A stretch of 44,402 nucleotides of DNA, taken from the NCBI GenBank assembly GCA_013204185.1, contig JABMOI010000061.1:1-44402 (forward strand), in the 5' to 3' direction. The notes below the pieces were generated by a model. The model did not search any database. It had not been told where the DNA came from and worked only from the letters and a program-made list of their open reading frames with translations. Both the position numbers and the translations under genes were made by a program. The DNA comes from a bacterium. GTDB lineage: Bacteria > Bacteroidota > Rhodothermia > Rhodothermales > UBA10348. The stretch's first letter is position 1, and the number at the start of each line of letters is the position of its first letter. Below are positions 1-9,825 of the stretch, one piece after another.

Positions 1-460
1 ATACAGAAGCGCCTTCCTGAATGAGGTTTCTAGCCAAACGAAGCGAAGTGTCGTAAGCGATTTCATCTTCCGGAAGCAGCTTACCTTCAAATTCGCCGAT
101 TGTCCCAGGATCCGGACCGCCGTGCCCTCCTACAATGTAGTAGACATGGCCTTCAAGCCGATCTGTCAATACTGGAACTCGTTCGTACGTCGAACCGAAA
201 ATAGGGTAGACTTTTGAAGTAGACGCTACCTTGTAGGTGCGTCCTACTAAAAGGACATCTTTTCCGCCTAGGGCCCGCTCATTCATTGATTTAAATTCTG
301 AAACAGCAGACGGCGTAGGTGCGATACCGTTTTGCCGAAGCAAACTATAGATCCCGTCTCCTTCCCTCGCAGTTACCGTAACATGTTCCTGCGCAACAGA
401 TTGCGAGGAAATAGCGATACTAAAAATGAGCAGAACAAGGAAAATATAGAGCGTTTTCAT
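1..460 (-). CDS. N-acetylmuramoyl-L-alanine amidase with N-terminal LysM-like region (3' end outside window)
   Basis: Only the first 153 codons lie in the window. The product starts with a signal peptide (hydrophobic residues 4-19, then SVAQ). A LysM-like segment follows at about residues 26-80 (TVTAREGDGIYSLLRQ...GRTYKV), and then the beginning of an Amidase_3 zinc hydrolase domain with GGHGGPDPG, whose His113 is the expected first zinc ligand. The segment LLPEDEIAYDTSLRLARNL matches the part of the fold that carries the next acidic ligand. Such enzymes cut the bond between MurNAc and the stem peptide in the periplasm. The start is the ATG before the signal peptide. The gene is divergent from the CHAT gene, sharing a 180-base upstream region. 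An EnvC-like protein, the usual activator of this amidase class, is encoded at 15645-16835. Whether the two pair is inference. Confidence 0.88.
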   Translation of the reverse strand, partial: MKTLYIFLVLLIFSIAISSQSVAQEHVTVTAREGDGIYSLLRQNGIAPTPSAVSEFKSMNERALGGKDVLLVGRTYKVASTSKVYPIFGSTYERVPVLTDRLEGHVYYIVGGHGGPDPGTIGEFEGKLLPEDEIAYDTSLRLARNLIQEGASV

Positions 461-640
461 GTTTCGGTCGGTTCCAAATATTAAGTCTCAATATAGGTTT
501 TATCGACGAGTTCGCGAGGTACTTAACAGATTGGGCCCTATATCGTCGTAAATAAAATGGAACAGCAATTGTAGGATGGGATGAAAATCTGCTTACCTCC
601 TTTGTATACTGCGTTTACCCTACCTCGCCCTGCCAACATC

Positions 641-3600
641 ATGAAGAACAAACTATTTGCTTGCCTCCTCGGGCTTGCAGTGTGCCTCCCAATTGGATTG
701 GTCTTCGGACAAGAATCCAATACGACCGAATTGGTTCCCACTGAGCGGCGCCTGATGATGTATCGAGTGCGCGGTGTCTACCCAGGCGAGCAAGGTATTC
801 TTGCCTACATCCTCGAGTCCTCAAAAGACGGCCTTTTTGATGGCTCGACTGGGGTTGTTAGATCAGTATTCAACAATGGCGGGCGGGAAGGGTCTGCAGC
901 CGACGAACTCGGAAGAGCGCAGGCTTTCGAAGTCACTGACTCGCTTTCATGGATTGCGGTAGTCCTAACAGATTCTTCCACTACAGATGGCTATTTGTAC
1001 GAAAATGACGTCGTTGAGCTGGCAACCGATATCCCAATCTTAGACTACCGAAGCGTGTTTTTTGATTTCGTCCGAAACTCAGTAGAGTTTTATGACAATT
1101 TCGACCAGCCCATTTTCAATCGAGGCCAAATTCTTCAATCCGATAGCCCTGAGCTCGAAATTGAATTGGAAACCGTGATGGCTGAGCAAGTGCGTGAGAC
1201 GGGCGCCGACATTCGTCCCCAGATCCCGGACAATCCTCAATGGGATCTATTGATTGAAGGGGGCAGATTTGCAGGGATGAAGTTGGTAGATGCCTTGGAG
1301 TCTACTACGTACGAAAACATTCACGCTTTCCTTGGTTTTGTTACGTCTTACCCTGGAAAATACTTGGGTGGGACGTGGAAGATCAACGAAACGTATGCAA
1401 CCTGGCTCATTAATGCGGCTCCCCCAGGGCAAGTGGAACTGCGCGACATGCTGTTGGCTGCGATGGATACGCCTGCATTTGACTCCCTCCTAGCTGAATA
1501 CAGCGATGAACTAACAGACGGTATTTTTACTTCGAACTGGAATAACCAAGCTGAAGCCTTGGGGGATGAAAACAAGCTTGAAGAAGCCATTGCGCTAAGC
1601 GACGTCGTGGCGCTGGTTGCGTCTCACCTTGGGGACAACAACATGTACGGATATATGCTCTTCTCTCGGGCAGATATTGCCGCTTCCGCGGAAGAACTGG
1701 ATACAGCTGTCAATCTATACCAAAAAGCAATCCAAGCATTCGAAGAAACGAATGACATCGCGGGAAAAGGAATGGCGGTTAACAACCTTGGAAACAAGCT
1801 CAATGACTTGGATCGATACGCCGAAGCAGACTCGCTTTTCAATGAAGCAATCTCACTAAAACTGCGCCTGATGCAGGAGGATACAGATAATAATTTACGT
1901 GCCAGTCTCGCCTCTTCATCCTATGGGAAAGGGACAAGTCTGTTGAATTTGGGTCAGTTAGAGGACGCGATTGCATCGTTTCAAACGGCCGATTCGCTCT
2001 ACGTCTTAGAAGGATCGCTCTCTAGCCAACGAAGTCACACGTACACGCTGAATCAAATTGGCAAAGCCTTCCTCAAGTCCGACAAGTACGACAAAGCCAT
2101 TGAGCAGTACCGACTTTCTTTTGATGCCTCCCAAGCCATGGGCGACGACGAGGGGAAAGCCGATGCGCTCGACGAAATGGGATATGCTCATTCCGTTCAG
2201 GGGAAGGATCAAGATGCTCTTGACGCATTCGAGCGGGCATACGATTTGCATGTTCTATCCGGTAATTTAAAAGATGCTGGCTATTCAAAGTCGCAATCTG
2301 GGCAGTCTCTTTGGAGGCTAAAACGATTCGACGAAGCCATCGTGGCTCATCACGCCGCTATCGCGATCCGAGAGCAAGCTGGTTTCGTGTCTGGGCAAGC
2401 GTATTCTTGGCTTAAACTGGGCGACCTGTACAAGGAAGCAGGAGACCCTCTGAACGCTATCTCCGCCTTCGATACAGCCTCCAGCCTGTACGACCAGGTC
2501 GGAAATCGATCGGGCGCTGCCGATGTCTTGGAGACGCTCGGGGATATGTATATCAGTGTCGAAGACTATGCTAAGGCTGCTCAGACTCATCTGAAGGCGC
2601 TTGAGATTCGGCAAGAGCTTTTACTCGCTTTTGAAACGGCCACCAGTTTAAACGATGTCGCCGGAGCGTATTTCAGCGACCGCAAGTTTGATGAGGCCAA
2701 AAAGTACTATGAGCAAAGCGCGGAACTACGCCGCGAATTACGTGACTATTCAGGCCTAATCAAAGCGCTTGCCAACCTCGGAAACATCTCCCACTTTCAC
2801 GACCGAGATTACGAAAAGGCTCAGTCTTTATATGCAGAAGCCATCGATCTTGCCAAGCTTCAAGAAAGCAGTTACGACTTGGCTTATTGCTACAGAGGTT
2901 TAGGCAATATTGAGGAGGATACCGGAAACTCAGTCGCTGCCTTAGAACACTACACTGAGGCATTAAACCTCTTTAGCGATACAGATGACCTCGTTAACAC
3001 CCACCTCCGAAGAGGCTCGGTTTTTCTCGTTCTCGGGCGTTTTGACGAATCTCGTTCAGAATACGAGGCCGCTAAAACATTGGCTGAAGAAGCGAATAGC
3101 CGGTTGGATGTTGCGAGCGCCTTGAATTCGCTCGGAGGTTTAGAAGTCACCATCGGGCAGCCAACCAAAGCACTTCAACTCGGAATGCAAAGCCTGAGGA
3201 TTGCTGAAGATGTTTCAAACCCTTGGGGTATGGCGTCGGCCAATGTGATCATTGGTAATGCCTACAACGTCATGGGCACCAATCAATTAGCCGTAACGCA
3301 CTACAGCATCGCAGACAGCTTGTGGGCTAGCACGGACAGCGATCTGGCACGGGCAACGCCCATCAACAACACGGGTACGATTTACTACCATCAAGGCGAC
3401 TATGCAGGATCTCTGCCTTTCTTCGAAGAAGCTTATCGAATCCAAAAGGAGGCCAAAATCGAAGACAACTTTACTGCCATTCTTTTAGGAAACATTGGCG
3501 CCTCCTACATGAAAATGGGTCAGTTTGAGCTGGGCGATAAATGGCTATTGGATGGCCAAGCGTTGTCAGATAAAATTGGGGTCGAACCGAGCCGTTCAAG

Positions 3601-5425
3601 TATGCGCGTGCTACTAGGCGAGTCTTTGTTTAGACAACAAAAGCCTGAACAAGCACTTGAAATGCTACTTTCATCCAAGGAAATCGCCCAGAGAATTGGC
3701 GATCCCGGAAATTTGGCCTCGGCCGAATTGTGGCTTGGCAAACTGTATGACTCGATGGGGTCGTATGAGGACGCCATTGCTTCGCTAAACGAAAGCGCTC
3801 GCATCTCAAGAGAGGTTGCGGATACGCGTACCCTTTGGCAAACGCTGGATGCGCTCGGAAACGTGTATCAGCACCTGGGGCAAAAAGAAGAGGCTATTCA
3901 AAGCTTTACCCAGTCAACGATCACGATCGAACAGCTATCTGGGAGGCTGGCCTTTGGGGACAGTGCGAAGGAGTTGTATTCCAAGTCCGACGGCCGCAGC
4001 GAAGTCTACGAAAAGCTGATTCGATTGCTCGTAGAAGAAGGTAAGATTGAATTGGCCTTGTCCTATATCGAACGCAGCAACAATGAGGCGTTAAGGAAAA
4101 GCTTGGCTTCGCTTCAAATTGAATTTGCCGATCCAGAAAAAACCACCGCGTTGCAACAAGAGCGGGAGCAAAAGGCGGAGCTTGAGGCCATCGACAAACA
4201 GATTTCGGTTCAGAAGTCTAAGTCCTCTCAAGACAGGCAAGCAGACCTCATTGAAAGCCTCGAGCGCAAGCGGAATATCGCCGAACAGGATTATGTTCGA
4301 TTTGTGAACCAGACCATTCGCTCGTTTCCCGAGCTTGCCGTGCATCTTAGCGATAGCGTTAATCCAAAGGACCTATCTAAAGTCAAAGGCAACATTCCTG
4401 AAAACACAGCCGTCGTGGCCTATTTGGTAGGCAATTCTGGTACGTTCATCTTTGTAGCCAACACAGATACTGTCATTGCCGTTGCCGTGGATATCGTTGC
4501 AAGCGATGTAAACTTGTTGGTAAACGAAGTTCATTCCGGACTCAAGGCGCCTGGCAGTGGATTGACTCGGAAAGCGGGCTCGGCGGCTGGCCGGCGAGAC
4601 CCCAAGATTGATATTCAAGCCGCGCTTACCGACCTCTACCGGCTTCTCGTTGAACCCATCGAAGATGCCATCGCAGGAAAGGAAATGATTGCGGTCATAC
4701 CGAGCGGTTCGCTTCACAAACTGCCGTTTCAAGTGCTTTCAGATCCGGAAAATGGCAAAAAGGCTCTCGTTGATGAGCACACCATCTATTACACCAGCAA
4801 CCTGGGCATTTTTTCGAACGAAAACATCAAGCAAGAACTACGCATTGTGGCTTTTGGGAATGCCGATGAGTCGCTCGAATGGTCGGAACGTGAAGTAACC
4901 GAAATTGCCGACATCAAACCAGACACGCAGGTTTTCTTAAGGGAAGAAGCGACTGAAAGCCGCGTAAAGAACGTTTCCACTGATTTTAACGTCCTCCATT
5001 TGGCTACACACGGAACGCTCGATTACAACGATTTTGAGAATTCATTCCTTACTTTGGCCAAAGGCGATTCCAATTCGGAGGATGGTCACCTGACGATCGC
5101 CGAAATTTGGAGTATTGTAGGTCTAGACTCCTATCGCCTCGTTACACTGTCCGCCTGCGAAACAGCCGTCAACGACGATATATCAAACGGATGGCCTATT
5201 AGCCCTGCCAATGCCTTTTTGGAACACGTTCCTAGCGTTATTGCATCGTTGTGGGAAGTCGACGACGTGGCAACATCTATCCTAATGCAGCGATTCTATC
5301 AGAACCTTGAAACGATGGGAACGGCGAAAGCTTTGCAATTGGCACAGCTTTCGCTCTCTTCTGAGGAGTCCTACTCAGATCCTTTCTACTGGGCCCCTTT
5401 TGTGGTTATGGGAGATTGGAGATAA
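641..5425 (+). CDS. Secreted TPR-CHAT protein (caspase-HetF-family protease)
   Basis: The product has 1594 residues when started at the ATG that opens a clean signal peptide (MKNKLFACLLG...GLVFGQ). An in-frame ATG 60 bases upstream would only add a polar leader. After export the order is: about 300 residues of unrecognised sequence, roughly 19 consecutive TPR units (about residues 335-1120), a charged coiled-coil-like stretch (about 1170-1225), and a C-terminal CHAT domain. The CHAT catalytic pair is visible as HLATHG (His1457) and LSACET (Cys1506), followed by the family hallmark VPSVIASLWEVDD. CHAT domains are caspase-fold cysteine peptidases. TPRs usually sense a partner and gate the protease. 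It is the first gene of a three-gene run, ending 16 bases before the metacaspase start. The exported location and very long TPR array are notable. The substrate is unknown. Confidence 0.9.
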   Translation: MKNKLFACLLGLAVCLPIGLVFGQESNTTELVPTERRLMMYRVRGVYPGEQGILAYILESSKDGLFDGSTGVVRSVFNNGGREGSAADELGRAQAFEVTDSLSWIAVVLTDSSTTDGYLYENDVVELATDIPILDYRSVFFDFVRNSVEFYDNFDQPIFNRGQILQSDSPELEIELETVMAEQVRETGADIRPQIPDNPQWDLLIEGGRFAGMKLVDALESTTYENIHAFLGFVTSYPGKYLGGTWKINETYATWLINAAPPGQVELRDMLLAAMDTPAFDSLLAEYSDELTDGIFTSNWNNQAEALGDENKLEEAIALSDVVALVASHLGDNNMYGYMLFSRADIAASAEELDTAVNLYQKAIQAFEETNDIAGKGMAVNNLGNKLNDLDRYAEADSLFNEAISLKLRLMQEDTDNNLRASLASSSYGKGTSLLNLGQLEDAIASFQTADSLYVLEGSLSSQRSHTYTLNQIGKAFLKSDKYDKAIEQYRLSFDASQAMGDDEGKADALDEMGYAHSVQGKDQDALDAFERAYDLHVLSGNLKDAGYSKSQSGQSLWRLKRFDEAIVAHHAAIAIREQAGFVSGQAYSWLKLGDLYKEAGDPLNAISAFDTASSLYDQVGNRSGAADVLETLGDMYISVEDYAKAAQTHLKALEIRQELLLAFETATSLNDVAGAYFSDRKFDEAKKYYEQSAELRRELRDYSGLIKALANLGNISHFHDRDYEKAQSLYAEAIDLAKLQESSYDLAYCYRGLGNIEEDTGNSVAALEHYTEALNLFSDTDDLVNTHLRRGSVFLVLGRFDESRSEYEAAKTLAEEANSRLDVASALNSLGGLEVTIGQPTKALQLGMQSLRIAEDVSNPWGMASANVIIGNAYNVMGTNQLAVTHYSIADSLWASTDSDLARATPINNTGTIYYHQGDYAGSLPFFEEAYRIQKEAKIEDNFTAILLGNIGASYMKMGQFELGDKWLLDGQALSDKIGVEPSRSSMRVLLGESLFRQQKPEQALEMLLSSKEIAQRIGDPGNLASAELWLGKLYDSMGSYEDAIASLNESARISREVADTRTLWQTLDALGNVYQHLGQKEEAIQSFTQSTITIEQLSGRLAFGDSAKELYSKSDGRSEVYEKLIRLLVEEGKIELALSYIERSNNEALRKSLASLQIEFADPEKTTALQQEREQKAELEAIDKQISVQKSKSSQDRQADLIESLERKRNIAEQDYVRFVNQTIRSFPELAVHLSDSVNPKDLSKVKGNIPENTAVVAYLVGNSGTFIFVANTDTVIAVAVDIVASDVNLLVNEVHSGLKAPGSGLTRKAGSAAGRRDPKIDIQAALTDLYRLLVEPIEDAIAGKEMIAVIPSGSLHKLPFQVLSDPENGKKALVDEHTIYYTSNLGIFSNENIKQELRIVAFGNADESLEWSEREVTEIADIKPDTQVFLREEATESRVKNVSTDFNVLHLATHGTLDYNDFENSFLTLAKGDSNSEDGHLTIAEIWSIVGLDSYRLVTLSACETAVNDDISNGWPISPANAFLEHVPSVIASLWEVDDVATSILMQRFYQNLETMGTAKALQLAQLSLSSEESYSDPFYWAPFVVMGDWR

Positions 5426-5441
5426 CCTGCAATTGAAATTC

Positions 5442-7673
5442 ATGTCCAGAATACTGGTCTTACTTATCGTATTTGGTGTCCTATTTACACCTCACGAGGG
5501 ACACGCTCAGAAAAAAAGAGCGCTGTTAGTCGGGATTAACGACTATACGCCTGCTGCATCCTCTGAAAACTTCGCGCTCAGAAAGTGGAAAAACTTAGAG
5601 GGCGCCGTGAACGACGTTGAGGCCATTTCAGCTATTTTGCAGACGAGGTTAGGTTTTGATAGTATAGAACTGCTTCGCAATCAAGACGCGACAAGATCAG
5701 CCATCTTCTCTTCTATCGAACGTTTAGCTGCGGAGTCACAGCCCGGCGATGTGGTCCTGTTCTACTACGCAGGCCACGGGTCACAAATGAAAAACACGGC
5801 GAGTCGGGAAGCAGATGGCTTAGACGAAACCATCGTCCCTTACGACGTTACGAGTGGCGCACCTGACATTCGCGACAAGGAGCTACGAGACGCCTTTAAT
5901 GCAATTCTTGATCGGGGTGCCTTGGTGACTCTGATCTTTGACAGCTGCCACAGCGGCTCGATTACCCGAGGAATTCCCGGAGGACAGACTCGTTACCTAG
6001 CTCCGAGCCCGCTTGTAGTCTCGGACGATAGCAATCCTCCGCGGCCTGAAGATCGCGGCGCACTCGTTTTGTCTGCCGCTCAGGACGATGAACTTGCCAG
6101 TGAACTGCTCGACGCAGATGGAAAACACAGAGGGGCGTTTAGTTGGGCGCTTGGACAGGCCTTGCTTTCAGGACAAGGAAGCGCGTCGGCCAATTCAGTT
6201 TTTCTCCAGTTGCGTGCCCTGATGAAATCCAAGGGCATGAAGCAAGAGCCCGTAATTGTTGGAAATGAAGACAGGATGAGTCAACCTCTATTCGGGGGTG
6301 CTTCTTCAGAATCCAATCCACATCAGGTTTTGGTAGCATCTATTGACGATAAAGACATCTTTTTGCAAGGCGGTCTTGCAACCGGAATACGCGAAGGCAC
6401 CGAATTGATATCAGATGCTGGCGCGCGGTACGTTGTAGAACAAAATCTTGGAATGTCTCAGTCAATCGCGGTGGCCCTGGAAGGCGCGCCCATGCCGACC
6501 GCCGGAGAGGCCCTGACCATCGACAAGTTTGTGCCCTCTGCCTCTTCGCCCTTACGAGTCCACGTGCCTCCGGCAACGTTGGATTATGCAACATTAGAAG
6601 CATTAGCAACAGACTGGGACTCGTTGAACCCCATTCTAGATCCAACCGAACAGGTTCCGAATCATATCCTGTATTTCGATACCGTGTGGCACTTGCTCAC
6701 CTCTTCAGGCGAAGAAGTTGATCTTGGACCAAGCCCTTCGGCCAAGAAGGTCAAGGCGGCATTGGTTGAGCCAGCAGATGGTTCTTCTGTAGTTTTGTTT
6801 ATTTCATATCCTCCGTTTGACTCGTTCGGCGACCGCTTACAAGAGGATTTGGCGACGGCTGGTAGAGAAACGGCTCTCATCGAATCCTTTTCTGATGCAG
6901 AATACCTGCTAGCGGGTATTTGGAGCGGCGGCGAATTCAAGTATGCTTGGATACTGAGGGAGTCTACTCAGGCGGAATCCAACTCCCCTGCACCGCCCCG
7001 AACAGATTGGAGACTAGTGACTTTAAGCCGTTTGATTTCAGCCAGTTTGTTAACAACCGATCTTGGTAAGCTAGATGTAATCTGGAGTTGGATCAACTTG
7101 CAAAGTCCCCCAGGGGACAAGGCCTTCCCTTATGAAATTGCAGGATTTAAAAATACTAAAACAGGCGAAATGCGCGTTCAAGGTGATTCTTTGACTTTGG
7201 GAGAACAATACAACCTGGTTCTAAAAACGACCTCCAGTCGGATTCAGGATGCTCAAATGAATGCCGTAATTACAAATGTTGGCAAGCGATACCTATACGT
7301 ATTCGCTCTCGATCGAGATGGCAACGGCACGCTTTTGTATCCGACAGCTCAGGATGGAAATGTTGAAAATGACATCAACTTTTTCACCAGTCTTCCTTTA
7401 GAGATGACCATTCCATCTCAAGGAGCCTTATTTAATGTTACAGCCCCCGTTGGAGTAGATTCGTTCTTTCTCCTCTCGAGCGCTGAAGCACTGCCTCAGC
7501 CTGATATTCTAACTTTTTCGGGTGTTCGCACCCGTTCAACTCCTGACGGTGAACAAACGGACCTCTCCAAGCTCTTGTTTGGGCTTGGGGGCAGCACGAG
7601 AAGCATTAGACAACCCGTGCCGCTGAACTGGTCTTTGGAAAAAATCACCGTCAGAAGCATTGATAATCCCTAA
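5442..7673 (+). CDS. Secreted metacaspase-like C14 peptidase with DUF4384-like C-terminus
   Basis: The product has 743 residues. The ATG is chosen because it opens a signal peptide (MSRILVLLIVFGVLF...GHAQ) directly after the stop of the CHAT gene. A TTG nine bases upstream is a possible alternative. A caspase p20 domain covers about residues 24-290: KRALLVGINDY, the catalytic His112 in YYAGHGS and the catalytic Cys169 in FDSCHSG, with the acidic DET/DIRDKEL surroundings usual in type I metacaspases. The middle (about 300-560) is not recognised. The last 170 residues contain a DUF4384-like beta segment (GDSLTLGEQYNLVL, LYVFALDRDGNGTLLYP) often attached to bacterial caspases. Metacaspases cut after Arg or Lys and often need calcium. 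Both caspase-clan proteases here are exported and adjacent, so sequential activation is possible but is inference. Confidence 0.9.
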   Translation: MSRILVLLIVFGVLFTPHEGHAQKKRALLVGINDYTPAASSENFALRKWKNLEGAVNDVEAISAILQTRLGFDSIELLRNQDATRSAIFSSIERLAAESQPGDVVLFYYAGHGSQMKNTASREADGLDETIVPYDVTSGAPDIRDKELRDAFNAILDRGALVTLIFDSCHSGSITRGIPGGQTRYLAPSPLVVSDDSNPPRPEDRGALVLSAAQDDELASELLDADGKHRGAFSWALGQALLSGQGSASANSVFLQLRALMKSKGMKQEPVIVGNEDRMSQPLFGGASSESNPHQVLVASIDDKDIFLQGGLATGIREGTELISDAGARYVVEQNLGMSQSIAVALEGAPMPTAGEALTIDKFVPSASSPLRVHVPPATLDYATLEALATDWDSLNPILDPTEQVPNHILYFDTVWHLLTSSGEEVDLGPSPSAKKVKAALVEPADGSSVVLFISYPPFDSFGDRLQEDLATAGRETALIESFSDAEYLLAGIWSGGEFKYAWILRESTQAESNSPAPPRTDWRLVTLSRLISASLLTTDLGKLDVIWSWINLQSPPGDKAFPYEIAGFKNTKTGEMRVQGDSLTLGEQYNLVLKTTSSRIQDAQMNAVITNVGKRYLYVFALDRDGNGTLLYPTAQDGNVENDINFFTSLPLEMTIPSQGALFNVTAPVGVDSFFLLSSAEALPQPDILTFSGVRTRSTPDGEQTDLSKLLFGLGGSTRSIRQPVPLNWSLEKITVRSIDNP

Positions 7674-7720
7674 TACAACCACCTACTTTCTGTTTTATAC
7701 TGAATCATCATCGAAAAACA

Positions 7721-9736
7721 ATGAACATTAAACAACGAATGGGCTCATTCATCGCCCTGCTGGTGCTTTTAGTTCTTCCACAGAATGTGGTAGCACAAGC
7801 GCCTTCTACAACGTCCGTAAAAACGTACTGTGATAGCTCAATTTCAGCGTCGGACTGTCAGATGGCAGAACGGGTCGCGAACAAGCTGGCTTCCGTGATC
7901 ACGCTCGAGCATTCGCTTCATACCTGGCCGCCAGACTTATACATTCACGACCAGAAGGACGAAAACGGAAATCCGATGCTCAACGCATTCGCACATGCTT
8001 GTGGTGGCGATATCGATGAAGGCATGCCGCATGACTGCACGGCGCCTGAAGGCTCTACGAAGCCTCATGTTCACTTCACTAAGAAGATATTAGATGATGT
8101 GGTTCAGGGAGACGAGAGTCGGTTGGCATTGATTATGGGCCATGAAATGGGTCATATAACGTCAGGCCACACCACTCCTTATGCATACCGTTTGATGGCA
8201 GAGTCTGAAGTTGGTTTTTACGCGTTCGGAAGGCAGCAAGAAATTATCTCTGACATTCGTGGGACTCAGTACGGATTGGCCGCAGGTTATAGCTTGGAAA
8301 AAATGCTAAATGCATTTTATAAGTTTATTGACCTCGATTTGAGCTACTCATCTTTCGAAGGTCTTGGCTATTCGCATCCTTCGTGGGAAGAACGCCTTAC
8401 CTTCATTGATGAGGACAGAGTGGGTCTGTGGCGGTCAATGATGGCCTTCAAAACAGGCGTCTCTATGCTGGCTAGCGAGCAGTATGCTGTTGCTACCAAT
8501 CTATTTCGAAGCGTTGTAGCTCAGTTCCCAGACAGCTATGAGGCACAAGCCAACTTGGGATACGCTCAGCTCATGGACTACCTTGACCAACTTGAGCCAG
8601 CCGATATCCAGGCGTTTGGCGTTGGCCAGATTGTGGTCGGAGCGTTCACTAGACGTCCTGAGTCTATGGAGCCAGCTATGCGTGGGATTAACACAGGGCT
8701 GTGGTTCCAGGCTACAACTTCGCTACAATCGGCACTTCGTTTGAATCCCTCCATGGCTGAAGCCAAAGCCAATCTTGGTATTGCATACCTAGTGCAGCCT
8801 AACGGTGGCGACAAGGCACAAGCCAAGCAGTATTTGCTGGAAGCGGTAGCTTTGGCTCAAAACGATCCGTCCATGGATAGCCGGGCGAAAGCAGCCATAT
8901 TCATTAATGCGGGTGTCGCGGAAATGGCTGAGGGCCTACTGCAGGATTCCTTTAATCATATGATTGCGGCAGAAACGGAACTCAATATGGTGTCCGGTTT
9001 CGCAGGAAGTCCAGATCGCGTAGTTCGGGGCGAACTAGAAGCTGGCCTCTACTACAACACGGCGCTGATCCTTTCAAAAGTCAACAACGCTGAAGCTCAA
9101 ACGGGCGCTGCAGATTATTTCCATGCCTACCTCTCTGGTCAAAGCCCCTCCTCTAACTGGTGGCAGCTTGCTTACAATCAGTATGTTCTTGCATGTAAAG
9201 CCATTGGCCGCACGCCAAACACTGTTTCAAGTTACCAGAAAAGTCATGTGACGACGTTCCGCACCTTGAGTGGAATCACCTTCGAAAACGGTACACAGGT
9301 AACGCTGGGACAACCGGTGGATGAGTTTATCAATGACATGACACGTCGTGGCGGTGACTCTGCTGCGTATTTGGATTCGCCGGTAATCGAAAATACCGAT
9401 TTACATGACTACTCTTTCTACCTCGCAGGTACGTCTATTTTTGCAACCCAGGAAGTATTGAGTGTCCAGATGTATGGCACTTCTTCTCCTAAACTGACTG
9501 TTCAAGAATCTGGTCTTGGTGCTAAATCCTATACGTTGAGTGTTGGAATGCCAATTGCAGACTTGGACCGCATTTTGGGTTCCAATTGGGAAAAAAGGCT
9601 GGTAGTTGACTTCTCCGCTGGATACCGATTCTATCGTGACCTTGGATTGGCCGTCCGCATTCAAGATGGCCTTGTGGCTGAATTGGTCGTGACTCAGATT
9701 CCTTACCAGCAGTTCTGGGAGCCAGAAGTTGAGTAA
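7721..9736 (+). CDS. Secreted M48-family metallopeptidase with TPRs
   Basis: The product has 671 residues and starts with a signal peptide (hydrophobic 8-22, NVVAQ). The zinc site is intact: HEMGH (His141, Glu142, His145) and the third ligand Glu174 in QQEIISD, the M48 pattern. A Cys/His-rich loop lies just upstream (CGGD...HDC, about 94-106). TPR-like helices occupy about 245-500, as in the periplasmic BepA group. The last 170 residues are not helical repeats. They contain two copies of a short pattern (LGQPVDEFI and VGMPIADLDRILG) reminiscent of BamE/SmpA-type folds, which is only a resemblance. It lies 47 bases behind the caspase gene and ahead of a strong terminator, so it probably closes the same operon. 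BepA-like proteins clear misassembled outer-membrane proteins. The role here is unproven. Confidence 0.87.
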   Translation: MNIKQRMGSFIALLVLLVLPQNVVAQAPSTTSVKTYCDSSISASDCQMAERVANKLASVITLEHSLHTWPPDLYIHDQKDENGNPMLNAFAHACGGDIDEGMPHDCTAPEGSTKPHVHFTKKILDDVVQGDESRLALIMGHEMGHITSGHTTPYAYRLMAESEVGFYAFGRQQEIISDIRGTQYGLAAGYSLEKMLNAFYKFIDLDLSYSSFEGLGYSHPSWEERLTFIDEDRVGLWRSMMAFKTGVSMLASEQYAVATNLFRSVVAQFPDSYEAQANLGYAQLMDYLDQLEPADIQAFGVGQIVVGAFTRRPESMEPAMRGINTGLWFQATTSLQSALRLNPSMAEAKANLGIAYLVQPNGGDKAQAKQYLLEAVALAQNDPSMDSRAKAAIFINAGVAEMAEGLLQDSFNHMIAAETELNMVSGFAGSPDRVVRGELEAGLYYNTALILSKVNNAEAQTGAADYFHAYLSGQSPSSNWWQLAYNQYVLACKAIGRTPNTVSSYQKSHVTTFRTLSGITFENGTQVTLGQPVDEFINDMTRRGGDSAAYLDSPVIENTDLHDYSFYLAGTSIFATQEVLSVQMYGTSSPKLTVQESGLGAKSYTLSVGMPIADLDRILGSNWEKRLVVDFSAGYRFYRDLGLAVRIQDGLVAELVVTQIPYQQFWEPEVE

Positions 9737-9765
9737 TTAAGTTATTCGAGATTGATGTATAAGAA

Positions 9766-9806
9766 AGCGGGGCGGGCCATTACATGGCCCGCCCCGCTCT
9801 TTTTTA
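9766..9806 (+). terminator. Strong intrinsic terminator after the protease operon, probably bidirectional
   Basis: A perfect 15-bp stem (arms 9766-9780 and 9784-9798, GC-rich, with a 3-base TAC loop) is followed directly by CTTTTTT. It lies between the convergent M48 and M28 genes. Read on the other strand, the stem is followed by TTTCTTAT, so it can serve both genes. Confidence 0.93.
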
Positions 9807-9825
9807 GTGCTCTAATTTCTACGAA

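Noticed and set aside
461-640. Promoters of the Bacteroidota type (TTTG then TAnnTTTG) in the amidase/CHAT divergent region.
   Set aside because: Only partial matches with wrong spacing are present on either strand.
641-9736. Reading the CHAT and caspase genes as a Craspase (type III-E CRISPR) or gasdermin defence system.
   Set aside because: No Cas7-11-like protein, CRISPR repeats or gasdermin-like pore gene is near, and all three products carry signal peptides, which places them outside the cytoplasm.
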